64,000 nt of DNA from Pseudomonas sp. TMP9 (GCF_037943105.1 NZ_CP149803.1:124001-188000), one strand, 5' to 3'. Shown: positions 11,159 to 18,626, counted from the stretch's first letter. Made by a program: numbers and translations. Notes: generated by a model from the sequence alone, not told the origin.

Positions 11159-11320
11159 TTAACCTTCGGATATAACAGTTGACTCTTCAGTGGATTCAGC
11201 TGCAAGTTTCAAGCGATCAGCCTTACTAATATATTTAGAGCGGCTCGGTGGCGCCAGTTTAGCGCTGGCTTTTTTTGCGTTAGCTTTTAATATTTGATTT
11301 AACTTTTTGCGACGGTTCAT
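11159..11320 (-). CDS. DUF2986 family small basic protein
   Basis: This 53-codon gene encodes MNRRKKLNQILKANAKK... with a conserved SRSKYISKADRLKL block, which is the DUF2986 pattern (NRRKKxNxI...YISKAERxKL). The protein is very basic at the N-terminus and acidic at the end. Function is unknown. It was read directly from the reverse strand and sits next to the left limit of the integron. Confidence 0.8.
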   Translation of the reverse strand: MNRRKKLNQILKANAKKASAKLAPPSRSKYISKADRLKLAAESTEESTVISEG

Positions 11321-12156
11321 GTGTGCATGCTCGGTGTGTAAATACAGTAATCACTCTCAGCTTAAGGGAAACAGCCAAGGCTACGTAGTATGGCGTATCG
11401 CCGCCTGAATTGAACCCGCCGTCTAAGCGGGTGTGGCTGCAATGGGTGCATTCACAAAACCGCGAGTGAGACAAAAAGCGCAATCCACACCATCAGCACG
11501 GTCACCGCAACGTCGCAGCCAGCCTGCTTAGTGCGCTGAGCAAAAAAAGGGACGGGTATTAGCCCGTCCCAGCGACCGAAGTGAGCGCGTTGGGCGCGTT
11601 GTTAGGGGGTACTTGTCTCAGCCTTTCCTGTCGTTGACGGCAATGGCCAGGCCCACAACACCTTCTTTTGAAGCGATTCATGCCTGAATTTACACACACA
11701 ACACACAACCGGCACCTCCATACTCAGCAGTATCAAGTACGCATCAGATGTCGATTTACCAACTCATTTGCTGAATTCGCTTCTATATTTTTATTTTGGA
11801 ATAAACAGGAGAAGCAGATCGTATGCCTGCTGACAGCTCCCGCTCCTAGTCGGTGAAGTTTTGCCGAGTTTGGTGCAGTGGCTTCCTACTTGTTAATGCG
11901 GCTTGCTGTAAGCATCCTGATTGTTAGCGCACGGATAGGCATACGCAGACGGAGTCGCAGAAGGTAATAACCGTTACTATTTAATAATCTTTCTAATTAC
12001 CAATACCTTTCATCTTCGGTAGTGCCTTCTATGTATTCATGTATTTATGTTGAACGTGGGTTCGTTTCGCTCTAATCTAGATCCAGGGTGGATGCTTGGT
12101 GGTATGGACTAAAAAATATTTAATACTCTTAATATACATACGCTTAAGGAACTATC
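11321..12156. other. Non-coding stretch at the left edge of the integron
   Basis: I see no convincing gene in these 836 bases. They contain a truncated attC at 11548-11606 and AT-rich sequence before the HiPIP gene. A 67-codon reverse frame (11280-11483) and a 62-codon forward frame (11668-11856) lack family resemblance and ribosome sites. Confidence 0.6.
11548..11606 (-). repeat. attC-like remnant (array end)
   Basis: The core GGGACGGG...CCCGTCCCAGCGA and the terminal TTGTTAGG match the attC sites further right, but the GTTAAGGGG arm is missing. It marks the distal edge of the cassette array or an eroded cassette. Confidence 0.65.
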
Positions 12157-12471
12157 ATGGCTAACGAAAGTCGTCGTAAATTTATGCGTCACAGCTTGCT
12201 CGGTATGGCTGCTATACCTCTTGGTATGGGTATTTTATCTCAACGTGCTTTCGCCCAAAGCCTTACACCGCTGGACCCATCGAACCCTCAAGCCAAAGGG
12301 CTGAACTACGTCAAAGTGGCGGAAGAAGCTGCTGGCCACCCGGCCTATGCAGCAGGTGAGCACTGCGCAAACTGTGCGCTCTTCCAGGCAGCCAGCAATG
12401 GCTGCGCACTGTTCCCTCAGAATATGGTTGAGACAAACGGTTGGTGTCAGGTCTGGGCTCCGAAGGCCTAA
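12157..12471 (+). CDS. High-potential iron-sulfur protein (HiPIP), Tat-exported
   Basis: This is a periplasmic [4Fe-4S] electron carrier. The 104-residue precursor has a Tat signal (RRKFM at 6-10, hydrophobic run, AFAQ cleavage near 33-34). The four cluster ligands are Cys70, Cys73, Cys83 and Cys97 in the HiPIP spacing CxxC-x9-C-x13-C. It stands alone with its own leader. It reads opposite to most integron cassettes and lies between two attC-like sequences, so it is either an inverted cassette or chromosomal DNA at the array edge. A weak hairpin follows. Confidence 0.9.
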   Translation: MANESRRKFMRHSLLGMAAIPLGMGILSQRAFAQSLTPLDPSNPQAKGLNYVKVAEEAAGHPAYAAGEHCANCALFQAASNGCALFPQNMVETNGWCQVWAPKA

Positions 12472-12932
12472 CCGTCAGTTTTCAAGGAATAGCTGTAAAA
12501 GCCGAGGCCGATTATTTTTTTAAGAAAACAAATCGGTCCCGGTCTTCTTTGAAAAGTCTAAGCGTGAAGTAAGTTATCTATGAACTCCCTCAGTTCTTTG
12601 GCGCGTCTAGCGCATGCTTTACGTATGACTGCGTAAAATCGCCAAATCTGTTATGCCCTTCACAGCCACGCACACGGGTTGCTTTGTGCAATGACTAACT
12701 GCAAAAGCACATTTCGTTACCGCCACCACAGCTTTGTGGTCAGTGTCGAAACTTGGTGGTAAAACAGCTAATCAATCAGTAGCCGATTACTTCATCACTC
12801 AAACTCACGCGAAGTTTCTGTCATATATCTTGATTATAATCGTAAGCAACCGAATCAATAGAGTTGTGGTGCTCGATTGCGTGTGAGGCACTGAATGGCC
12901 ACACCTGTTCTTCATTACAGGCAACTGTCGAC
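12472..12932. other. Gene-free stretch after HiPIP
   Basis: About 460 bases hold no credible ORF. Visible structure is a weak hairpin (CCGATT at 12508-12513 pairing with AATCGG at 12531-12536 around a T-rich loop) that may end the HiPIP transcript. Confidence 0.5.
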
Positions 12933-13001
12933 CAACGTCTAGTTAAGGGGCTTTAGCAAGTTCCAGAGAGCGCAGCGAACGGTTTTAATCAGATGTTAGA
13001 T
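12933..13001 (-). repeat. attC site (divergent)
   Basis: It begins CAACGTCTAGTTAAGGGG and ends ATGTTAGATG, with the inner AGAGAGCGCAGCGAACGGTTT arm. It is shorter than the others because the central GC stem is degraded. It bounds the ParDE-type cassette downstream. Confidence 0.75.
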
Positions 13002-13313
13002 GCTTTGTGTATGGTCTTCGTTGTGGTGCCATATATGAAGAATTACGACAGTTTCTGTATGTGCTGAATACCGAATTATGTATTTTCCAAAAACTGTGTC
13101 GCGAATAACTTTTGGGGTTGGAGCAAACTCAACAGTGCGGCCCATTTCTGGAAATAGACAAAGATTCTCGATGCGGGAAAGGAGCTCTACTGCAATGCGT
13201 GCAGCAGCAAGAGGATCTTTCTCTGCTATGAATTCGCGCAGGCGGACGAGGTCTGCCACAGCGTTTCTGAGTAAGCCAGTCTCATTAACCAGCCTTCGGT
13301 GGGGATAGCTCAT
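12996..13313 (-). CDS. RelE/ParE-family toxin
   Basis: This 105-residue toxin-like protein has the ParE fold signature: LRNAVADLVRLREFIAEKDPLAAARIAVELLSRIENLCLFPEMGRTVEF, then VIRDTVFGKYIIRYSAHTETVVILHIWH. The start at 13313 overlaps the antitoxin gene by 29 bp, indicating translational coupling. ParE-type proteins poison gyrase and RelE-type proteins cut mRNA; the sequence alone favours ParE but does not settle the target. The stop lies inside the cassette attC. Such modules stabilise integron arrays. Confidence 0.88.
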   Translation of the reverse strand: MSYPHRRLVNETGLLRNAVADLVRLREFIAEKDPLAAARIAVELLSRIENLCLFPEMGRTVEFAPTPKVIRDTVFGKYIIRYSAHTETVVILHIWHHNEDHTQSI

Positions 13314-13554
13314 TGTCGGTGCCCCAGCTTTGAAGCCAGGCAGCTACAGCTTCGCCGGATACAACTCGGCCCTGCGCCACTGACTCCATAGCTTGCAGTG
13401 TTTCTTGCCAGCGGGTCTGCTCTAGCTCCTGGCGCTCAAAAAACTCTCTAAGAGCCTGATTAATAAGCCAACTTTTACTTCTGTGAAGCTTCTCGGCCAT
13501 CGCGCCAAGATTTTCTTTGAGCTCTGGTTGAAGCCGGACGGTTGTGACGCTCAT
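13285..13554 (-). CDS. Ribbon-helix-helix antitoxin (ParD/CopG type)
   Basis: This protein of about 89 residues starts MSVTTVRLQPELKENLGAMAEKLHRSKSWLINQALREFFERQE, a classical ribbon-helix-helix DNA-binding domain. A C-terminal tail (QAMESVAQGRVVSGEAVAAWLQSWG) normally wraps the toxin. An upstream ATG at 13569 is possible, but GGGGGG lies 7 nt before 13554. It forms an operon with the ParE-like toxin and likely represses it. Confidence 0.88.
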   Translation of the reverse strand: MSVTTVRLQPELKENLGAMAEKLHRSKSWLINQALREFFERQELEQTRWQETLQAMESVAQGRVVSGEAVAAWLQSWGTDNELSPPKAG

Positions 13555-13639
13555 GGGGATGCCCCCCATTCTGTTGAATGCAATGTATTACACGGTATTC
13601 ATGAGGGCAAAGGGGCGGGACGCGCGGTGGGGCAATGCA

Positions 13640-13715
13640 TCTAACGTTTGGTTAAGGGGCGGCATTTAGCCCGTCCCAGTGAGTGAAGCGAGCGGTTAGA
13701 ACCAGTTGCTAGATG
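13640..13715 (-). repeat. attC site
   Basis: CTAACGTTTGGTTAAGGGGC ... TTGCTAGATG with the GGGCGGCATTTAGCCCGTCC stem. It is the standard host-type attC, on the reverse strand relative to intI. Confidence 0.88.
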
Positions 13716-13780
13716 CGCTTTTGACCAGAAGCGCTGAATGCGCATAACATGTGCGCATGAACGCCCAGGAGGGAATGCCC

Positions 13781-14026
13781 ATGCTCGCTGCCTACAACCC
13801 CCATGCCCCCAAACGGGCCGCCAACCTCAGTGTTAACGGTGACTTGCTCAGTAAAGCCAAAGAACTTGACATTAACCTCTCTGCGACATTGGAGCAGGCT
13901 CTGGCCGAGGCCCTGAAGAAAAAACAGCGCGAGCAGTGGCTGACAGAGAATCGCAAAGCCATTCATGCCTACAACGAACATGTGGAAGCTCACGGCGTGT
14001 TCAGCGACGACCTACGGAGCTTCTGA
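13781..14026 (+). CDS. ccdA: CcdA-type antitoxin
   Basis: This 81-residue antitoxin has an N-terminal ribbon-helix-helix (RAANLSVNGDLLSKAKELDINLSATLEQALAEAL) and a C-terminal toxin-binding segment (WLTENRKAIHAYNEHVEAHGVFSDDLRSF) that matches CcdA. Several in-frame starts exist upstream (13751, 13757, 13775), but AGGAGGG at 13767-13773 sits 7 nt before ATG 13781. It reads opposite to the cassette orientation, so it must have its own promoter. It overlaps ccdB. Confidence 0.9.
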   Translation: MLAAYNPHAPKRAANLSVNGDLLSKAKELDINLSATLEQALAEALKKKQREQWLTENRKAIHAYNEHVEAHGVFSDDLRSF

Positions 14027-14343
14027 TGCCTCAGTTCGCCGTACACAAGAACACCAACGCTGCCACCAAGACTGCCGTTCCCTTTCTGCTTGACGTGCAA
14101 AGCGACCTGATTGCCGAGCTCGGTACACGAGTTGTAGTGCCTCTCTACACGGCTACTGCCATGAAAGGTAAAACTTTGAGAACTCTCACGCCAACGTTTG
14201 AAATTGATGACAAACAGTACGTGATGGTGACGCCGCAAATGGCCGGTATTGCTAAGAAGCTACTTGGTACTCAAGTTGCCGACCTCTCAGCGCAACGCAA
14301 TGAAATAATTGCTGCTATTGATTTGCTTATCACCGGTATCTGA
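14026..14343 (+). CDS. ccdB: CcdB-type gyrase toxin
   Basis: This 105-residue CcdB homologue starts MPQFAVHKNTNAATKTAVPFLLDVQSDLIAELGTRVVVPLY. It ends ALITGI-like (AIDLLITGI), where E. coli CcdB has the gyrase-poisoning Trp-Gly-Ile terminus. Here the terminal tripeptide is Thr-Gly-Ile, so gyrase poisoning may be changed. The start overlaps the ccdA stop (TGATG). It lies in a cassette with ccdA, inverted relative to the array. Confidence 0.9.
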   Translation: MPQFAVHKNTNAATKTAVPFLLDVQSDLIAELGTRVVVPLYTATAMKGKTLRTLTPTFEIDDKQYVMVTPQMAGIAKKLLGTQVADLSAQRNEIIAAIDLLITGI

Positions 14344-14350
14344 TTGGTGC

Positions 14351-14427
14351 GTCTAATGTTTGGTTAAGGGGCGGGCTTTAGACCGTCCCAGTGAGCGCAG
14401 CGAACGATCAGAGCGCATTGTTAGACG
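14351..14427 (-). repeat. attC site
   Basis: GTCTAATGTTTGGTTAAGGG ... TTGTTAGAC with central GGGCGGGCTTTAGACCGTCC. It lies downstream of the 14433-14795 cassette gene. Confidence 0.88.
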
Positions 14428-14432
14428 GCAAC

Positions 14433-14795
14433 TCAATATTCCCCTACTTGCCGAAGAACCGCTGCCGCACTTACGACGTTTTGCTCCAGTGGTTCCAATA
14501 ATTTAAACCACTCGGACTCCCTGAATCCTGGCCCATCTGGATTTTTCTCAAGGGGAGGACTCCATTCTCTATGGAGCCAGAACAGGTTTGGCACTTGCCT
14601 GTTGAGGTTTCCGAGTTCTGCCTGTGAAAAGCCAGCGGAAAGAAGATGTTGAGCTTGTTCGATTGCGGTTTGGTATTGAATTAGTTCGGCTTGATACAGC
14701 CCGGTTTTATTCAAGCATGCAGTCAACTCCTCAAGCGCGGCGATGAGTTTTAGGATCTGACCCTCACGTTCTGAATTAGTGAAGTAATGGGGCAT
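14433..14795 (-). CDS. Cassette-encoded hypothetical protein, 120 aa
   Basis: This soluble, mostly helical protein (MPHYFTNSEREGQILKLIAALEELTACLNKTGLYQAEL...) contains two Trp-containing segments (NLFWLHREWSPP, SEWFKLLEPLEQNV). I do not recognise a family. GGGAGTTATA precedes the ATG, giving a good ribosome site. It occupies one cassette between attC sites at 14351 and 14815, in the expected orientation. Confidence 0.75.
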   Translation of the reverse strand: MPHYFTNSEREGQILKLIAALEELTACLNKTGLYQAELIQYQTAIEQAQHLLSAGFSQAELGNLNRQVPNLFWLHREWSPPLEKNPDGPGFRESEWFKLLEPLEQNVVSAAAVLRQVGEY

Positions 14796-14814
14796 TATAA
14801 CTCCCTTTAATTGC

Positions 14815-14892
14815 CGCCTAACGTTTGGTTAAGGGGCGGGCTTTAGCCCGTCCCAGTGAGCGCAGCGAACGGTTTGAACCACTTGTTAGGCG
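14815..14892 (-). repeat. attC site
   Basis: CGCCTAACGTTTGGTTAAGG ... CTTGTTAGGCG with the GGGCGGGCTTTAGCCCGTCC stem. This is the best-preserved form of the host attC family. Confidence 0.92.
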
Positions 14893-15653
14893 CTTACTAC
14901 GCGAGCGTGCCCAATAGGGAAAATTAAATTATGCCAATCTTCTTTTCTATACTCTCTCAAACCTTGAGGTTCAATATTCTCAAAGGCGTTTATTAACTGA
15001 CAGAATTTTATACAGTAGTCTCTTACTTTATTTCCCATGCCTGTGATGAGCTGACTAGGTGCGTTGCCAAAGCCGGGAACTGTGAAAGTGCATATTGCGC
15101 TAAGGGATTGGCAAACCCTCATGAACTCTGAATTTAGAAGGTTATCCACTGCTGCAAATAACTCTGGATCTAGATTGTCTCCAGATGCGGCCAGCATTGA
15201 ATGGAGAGAGCTGGATACCTGTATAAATGAGTCTTCTATATATTTGTAGTAAGGTGTTGTGCCCATGGAGTTTGCTGGTGAAGGCGCATAAATGTTAAGG
15301 GCGGCAAATGTTTCTTCGTAGCGAATGCCGAGAAAAGAATTTATGTCTTTGAACTCCGCCGGCTCTGCACCGGCGTAAGCACTTCTGTAGCAGTCAAGCA
15401 AAACCCTGTAATGTTGCCGCAGGATGATTTTTTGATTTGAAATGGCTCGGCGCTGTTTTTCTTTTCTAAGCTTTTCTTGCTGCTTTTCAATTAATAGGTC
15501 ATATGCATATATAAGAACAACTGACGTTACGATGCCGGAACCGATATTTAAAAGGGCAGAAGAGAGCCACTCAAAATCCTCAAGGAGCCAAGACAGAAAG
15601 GTAGCTAGGACGCCAATGCCCGCAAGTAATTTCAGGATTTGTAGGTTCTTCAT
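14886..15653 (-). CDS. Cassette-encoded membrane-anchored protein, 255 aa
   Basis: Two N-terminal hydrophobic segments (ILKLLAGIGVLATFLSWLL and ALLNIGSGIVTSVVLIYAYDLLI) are followed by a charged coiled-coil stretch (EKQQEKLRKEKQRRAISNQK). A largely helical cytoplasmic domain of about 180 residues with scattered cysteines completes the protein. I recognise no family. The architecture of two membrane helices plus a helical sensor-like domain recurs in phage-defence effectors, but no catalytic motif is visible. The stop falls within attC 14815. Confidence 0.72.
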   Translation of the reverse strand: MKNLQILKLLAGIGVLATFLSWLLEDFEWLSSALLNIGSGIVTSVVLIYAYDLLIEKQQEKLRKEKQRRAISNQKIILRQHYRVLLDCYRSAYAGAEPAEFKDINSFLGIRYEETFAALNIYAPSPANSMGTTPYYKYIEDSFIQVSSSLHSMLAASGDNLDPELFAAVDNLLNSEFMRVCQSLSAICTFTVPGFGNAPSQLITGMGNKVRDYCIKFCQLINAFENIEPQGLREYRKEDWHNLIFPIGHARVVSA

Positions 15654-15661
15654 GGCTGTTT

Positions 15662-15761
15662 GTGCCTAACGCCGAAAATAAGCGGCAGCCCTGCAGCACA
15701 GCGAAAGGGCTGTCCGGTGCAGGGCCCTCAGGCCCGGAACGAACTTGATTGATTTGTTAAG
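15662..15761 (-). repeat. attC site of a different family, about 100 bp
   Basis: Outer arms GCCTAACGC and GTTAAGC with inner ATCAATCAAG-type arms fit attC architecture. The GC-rich centre (CAGCCCTGCAG...) is unlike the host-type GGGCGGGCTTTAGCCC. This cassette was therefore probably acquired from another integron lineage. Confidence 0.72.
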
Positions 15762-15857
15762 CAATGACTCTGCAGATGAAGGATGCAACGTCACCACCGG
15801 TGCCAGAGGCAATACCGTGTGCCACGCCGTATGGCTAAAATTCTCTTTGAATTCCAT
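15666..15857 (-). CDS. Possible 63-aa cassette ORF
   Basis: The frame starts ATGGAATTC immediately after a CGTTAGGA cassette junction and runs through the following attC (MEFKENFSHTAWHTVLPLAPVVTLHPSSAESLL...). No family and no ribosome site are seen. Only the first third lies outside the attC, so it could be a degraded cassette gene. Confidence 0.3.
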   Translation of the reverse strand: MEFKENFSHTAWHTVLPLAPVVTLHPSSAESLLNKSIKFVPGLRALHRTALSLCCRAAAYFRR

Positions 15858-15958
15858 TTCCTAACGGCAGCGCCAGAAATATCCGGTTCTCTTTAACCTT
15901 AGTCTCACCGCCTCTATGTTCAACAAGATAAATCATGATGAACGCACCAATGCGGGAA

Positions 15959-16009
15959 AATTGGGGTCAGATGAACATTTAGGCGAAAACCTTCGTCTGA
16001 CCCCAATTA
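15959..16009. repeat. Left TTGGGGTCAGA hairpin flanking AFG1 gene
   Basis: AATTGGGGTCAGA at 15959-15971 pairs with TCTGACCCCAATT at 15996-16008 around a 24-nt spacer. An inverted second copy lies at 17651-17700, so the pair brackets the ATPase gene. Confidence 0.85.
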
Positions 16010-16076
16010 CGTTCCGTGTGTTCCCTAGGTAAAAATCTGCCATAGGTTCAATGGTTTGCAAGGTAAAGAGCTTTCG

Positions 16077-17570
16077 TCATTGCCGTCCCCATTCCTTTCC
16101 ACCCATTTCTACCAACCGAGACGCGGCTCGTCGAAAGGAAAAGGCGAGATCATTGGCAGCCGATAATTGTGCCAGTGACACGCCACTTCGACCCGTCGCC
16201 GACCACTCAAATTGTTCACCCTCTTTGGTGCGAATCATGGTCGTCGCAAAGGAACTCGAGTTTCCCCCCTTCTCACTGACAAACAACTCTTCATTTCCAT
16301 CACTGCTTTCAACTTGCGCTTCAAACTCAACAAATAATTCATCGAGCGGGACTTTTGCCGCTAGCACCAGGCGGGTGCGAGATTCATAACACACGTCAAT
16401 GAGGGTCACGAATCGTCGCGCTTCGTCGAGGTGATTGGCGTCTAATTGCGGCACCCGGTCCATGATGAGGACCTGAAATCGGTCGCAGAGGGAAATATAA
16501 TCGGCCGCGCCGAGTGGTTGGTAGCATAACTCGGAAAAGTCAAACCAGGCGCACCGGTCATTCAATCGGGCGACCTGGACGGTGCGACCGAAGGGTACGT
16601 GAATGGCCTCGGCCTCAGTTTCGGATGCAGTGCCACCAAATATTTCTTTCAACTGCGCCTGCATGTTGTTATCACTATTATTATCGCCGTGAACATCCTT
16701 GTTTGACCAAAAATAGGATTGACCATCAGCTCGAGTTTCGAGTCGATAATCCTTGGCGGAATCCTCCATGGAGATAATGTCGAATGTGTGTTTTAACATG
16801 TCTATGAATGGCAAAAAGAGGGATCGGTTAATGCCTCCCTCATACAAGGCATCGGGGGAGCGATTCGAGGTGGCCACCACCACGACATTCCAATCTAATA
16901 ATAATAAAAAAAGTCGTTTCAAAATCATGGCATCGGCAACGTCTGTTACTTGAAATTCATCGAAACAGAGGAGTTGGGCTTCCTGTGCCAATTGCTGCGC
17001 AATGATGGGTATCGCATCATCTCGTGGGTGCTTCTGTTTGTAGACAAAGATTCGATGATGGACGTCTAGCATGAATTCATGAACGTGGACACGGCGTTTG
17101 GTAATTTTGACGTGTTTGAAGCTGTGGCTGTCATTATTACAGCAAGAATCATCAGGAACATTAACCGACGCGTAAAAGAGATCCATTAGAAAGCTCTTGC
17201 CGACCCCGACCGGTCCATGAATGTACATGCCTCGCGGTGGTGGACCAAAAGACCACAAATGGAATTTCTTTCGAAGAAAGGACTGAGCGGATGCCAAGGA
17301 TCGCGTCAGTAACAGTAACAGCGGACTGCTGCTTGTAGAGCTGCTCTCTGTCGGTCTGTCGGTGCGCAGGGGTAGTGGTGGGAGCGAGGTAAGAGACTCG
17401 TGCAGGGCATCGAGTTTTGCCGCCAGAGCGACTTGCGCGTCATCTCGTCGCACCTCCTCCGCATCCACCTTGCGTTCATACGCCGCTGTCACGGGGCCTG
17501 TCGGGAGGGACCGCCGAGAAACGCGATGTTGTGCTGCCATATTCTTCATCACCGTCTTCATCATCAACAT
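16077..17570 (-). CDS. AFG1/ZapE-type AAA+ ATPase, eukaryote-like
   Basis: AFG1 (LACE1 in animals, ZapE in bacteria) is an AAA+ P-loop ATPase; the eukaryotic form is mitochondrial. The 497-residue protein shows GPVTAAYERKV (family N-terminus), Walker A GPVGVGKS (119-126), VHVHEFMLDVHHRI (161-174), Walker B LLCFDEF (200-206) with QVTDVADAMILKRLF, sensor VVVATSNR (230-237) and C-terminal CAWFDFSELCYQPLGAADY. It differs from bacterial ZapE in its length and its low-complexity inserts (SSSTSSSPLLLLL; CCNNDSHS; NNSDNNMQ), which are encoded partly by trinucleotide runs. A short basic leader (MAAQHRVSRRSLP from 17540) is also present. These are eukaryotic traits. ATG 17540 is an alternative start. 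Confidence 0.85.
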   Translation of the reverse strand: MLMMKTVMKNMAAQHRVSRRSLPTGPVTAAYERKVDAEEVRRDDAQVALAAKLDALHESLTSLPPLPLRTDRPTESSSTSSSPLLLLLTRSLASAQSFLRKKFHLWSFGPPPRGMYIHGPVGVGKSFLMDLFYASVNVPDDSCCNNDSHSFKHVKITKRRVHVHEFMLDVHHRIFVYKQKHPRDDAIPIIAQQLAQEAQLLCFDEFQVTDVADAMILKRLFLLLLDWNVVVVATSNRSPDALYEGGINRSLFLPFIDMLKHTFDIISMEDSAKDYRLETRADGQSYFWSNKDVHGDNNSDNNMQAQLKEIFGGTASETEAEAIHVPFGRTVQVARLNDRCAWFDFSELCYQPLGAADYISLCDRFQVLIMDRVPQLDANHLDEARRFVTLIDVCYESRTRLVLAAKVPLDELFVEFEAQVESSDGNEELFVSEKGGNSSSFATTMIRTKEGEQFEWSATGRSGVSLAQLSAANDLAFSFRRAASRLVEMGGKEWGRQ

Positions 17571-17650
17571 GATGAGTTTATCAACATGGTAAGGAAAGTA
17601 CGATCAAGTCCGCTTCTTCCCGCTTTTTTCGATTGTCTCAGGTCTACGAG

Positions 17651-17700
17651 TAATTGGGGTCAGAAGAAGATTAATGGGAAACCTTAATCTGACCCCGATT
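17651..17700. repeat. Right TTGGGGTCAGA hairpin flanking AFG1 gene
   Basis: TAATTGGGGTCAGA at 17651-17664 pairs with TCTGACCCCGATT at 17688-17700. Read on the reverse strand, the left copy starts with the same TAATTGGGGTCAGA, so the two copies are inverted relative to each other. Confidence 0.85.
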
Positions 17701-17747
17701 TCCGCCCCATTTGCGTCCTAACATTTATTTAGGCTTTCACTGGTTAA

Positions 17748-18013
17748 TTAATCACTGCTGTCGTGCCAAAAAACATCGCCCTCATCCATGTCGTCGGCGT
17801 CTGGACTTACTTTATTTTGGTTTGGATTAAGTTGTTTTCCACGATTCCCTTGCGCTTGGTCATATTGCAGGTTTGTGCCAGCCGAGCCCTTATTGGCGTT
17901 AGTTTGATTTCCTTCATTATCTTTCGGATGAATTTTATTTAAGAGTTCACTTATGTCCGTTAGATATTCCTTGTGAGATAGGGGTTGTGTGGATGACCCA
18001 CGGTTTCTATGTG
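17748..18013 (-). pseudogene. Start-less cassette ORF with acidic C-terminus
   Basis: A frame of about 88 codons is open from the cassette junction at attC 18017 to TAA at 17748. It reads ATHRNRGSSTQPLSHKEYLTDISELLNKIHPK... and ends ADDMDEGDVFWHDSSD. No ATG, GTG or TTG lies in its first 70 codons. It is Asn/Gln-rich in the middle. It is probably the 3' part of a gene whose 5' end was lost, or a gene using a start borrowed from upstream. I recognise no family. Confidence 0.45.
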
Positions 18014-18016
18014 TGG

Positions 18017-18090
18017 CCTAACGTTTGGTTAAGGGGCGGGCTTTAGCCCGTCCCAGAGAGCGAAGCGAACGGTTTGAACCAATTGTTAGG
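18017..18090 (-). repeat. attC site
   Basis: CCTAACGTTTGGTTAAGGGG ... ATTGTTAGG with the standard GGGCGGGCTTTAGCCC stem. Confidence 0.92.
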
Positions 18091-18496
18091 TGGCACCACA
18101 AAGCTGTTTTTTCACCTTCATTGCTATAGCTCCATATCCAACGCCGTTACCTTTGTTGTGTTCGGAGAAATTCATATCACCTGTGATGTCATCCCACTGC
18201 TCAACAGAGAGTATTTTTTCATGGGCGTTATCTGTTTCTAGCTCGAACTCAATGAAACGGTCAGTGCTGCTTAGGATTCTGCCGAATAAACTTGGCATGC
18301 CTGGGTAGTCAATATCAAGTTCAAGAACTATTGCTTTACTCCACAAGACGCCTCGCTCTTTACCGCAAGATATAAGGGCCTGTGGCAGCGGATGCTCCTG
18401 CCAATACTTGGCTGTTGAGAGCAGGTTGTGCTCAGCGATTGCATTCTGCTCTTGGACGTTGAGCTGACGTTTCTTGAGCAATCGCGAAATCTCCAT
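18086..18496 (-). CDS. Cassette-encoded hypothetical protein, 136 aa
   Basis: This soluble protein begins MEISRLLKKRQLNVQEQNAIAEHNLLSTAKYWQEHPLPQALISCGKERG. It has a beta-rich middle (GRILSSTDRFIEFELETDN). No family is recognised. The start lies only about 7 nt after the attC boundary and lacks a Shine-Dalgarno, a common cassette feature. The stop lies in the downstream attC. Confidence 0.72.
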   Translation of the reverse strand: MEISRLLKKRQLNVQEQNAIAEHNLLSTAKYWQEHPLPQALISCGKERGVLWSKAIVLELDIDYPGMPSLFGRILSSTDRFIEFELETDNAHEKILSVEQWDDITGDMNFSEHNKGNGVGYGAIAMKVKKQLCGAT

Positions 18497-18502
18497 GTGA
18501 TA

Positions 18503-18577
18503 CCTAACGTTTGGTTAAGGGGCGGGCTTTAGCCCGTCCCAGGGAGCGAAGCGAACGGTTTGAACCAGTTGTTAGGC
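18503..18577 (-). repeat. attC site
   Basis: CCTAACGTTTGGTTAAGGGG ... GTTGTTAGGC with the standard stem. Confidence 0.92.
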
Positions 18578-18626
18578 TGTTGGATAGCTTTGGCTCTAGC
18601 ACGGCTTTGTCGTGCATGGGTAGTAG

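Noticed and set aside
11280..11483. 67-codon reverse frame at the integron edge
   Set aside because: Overlaps the DUF2986 start, has no ribosome site and no family pattern.
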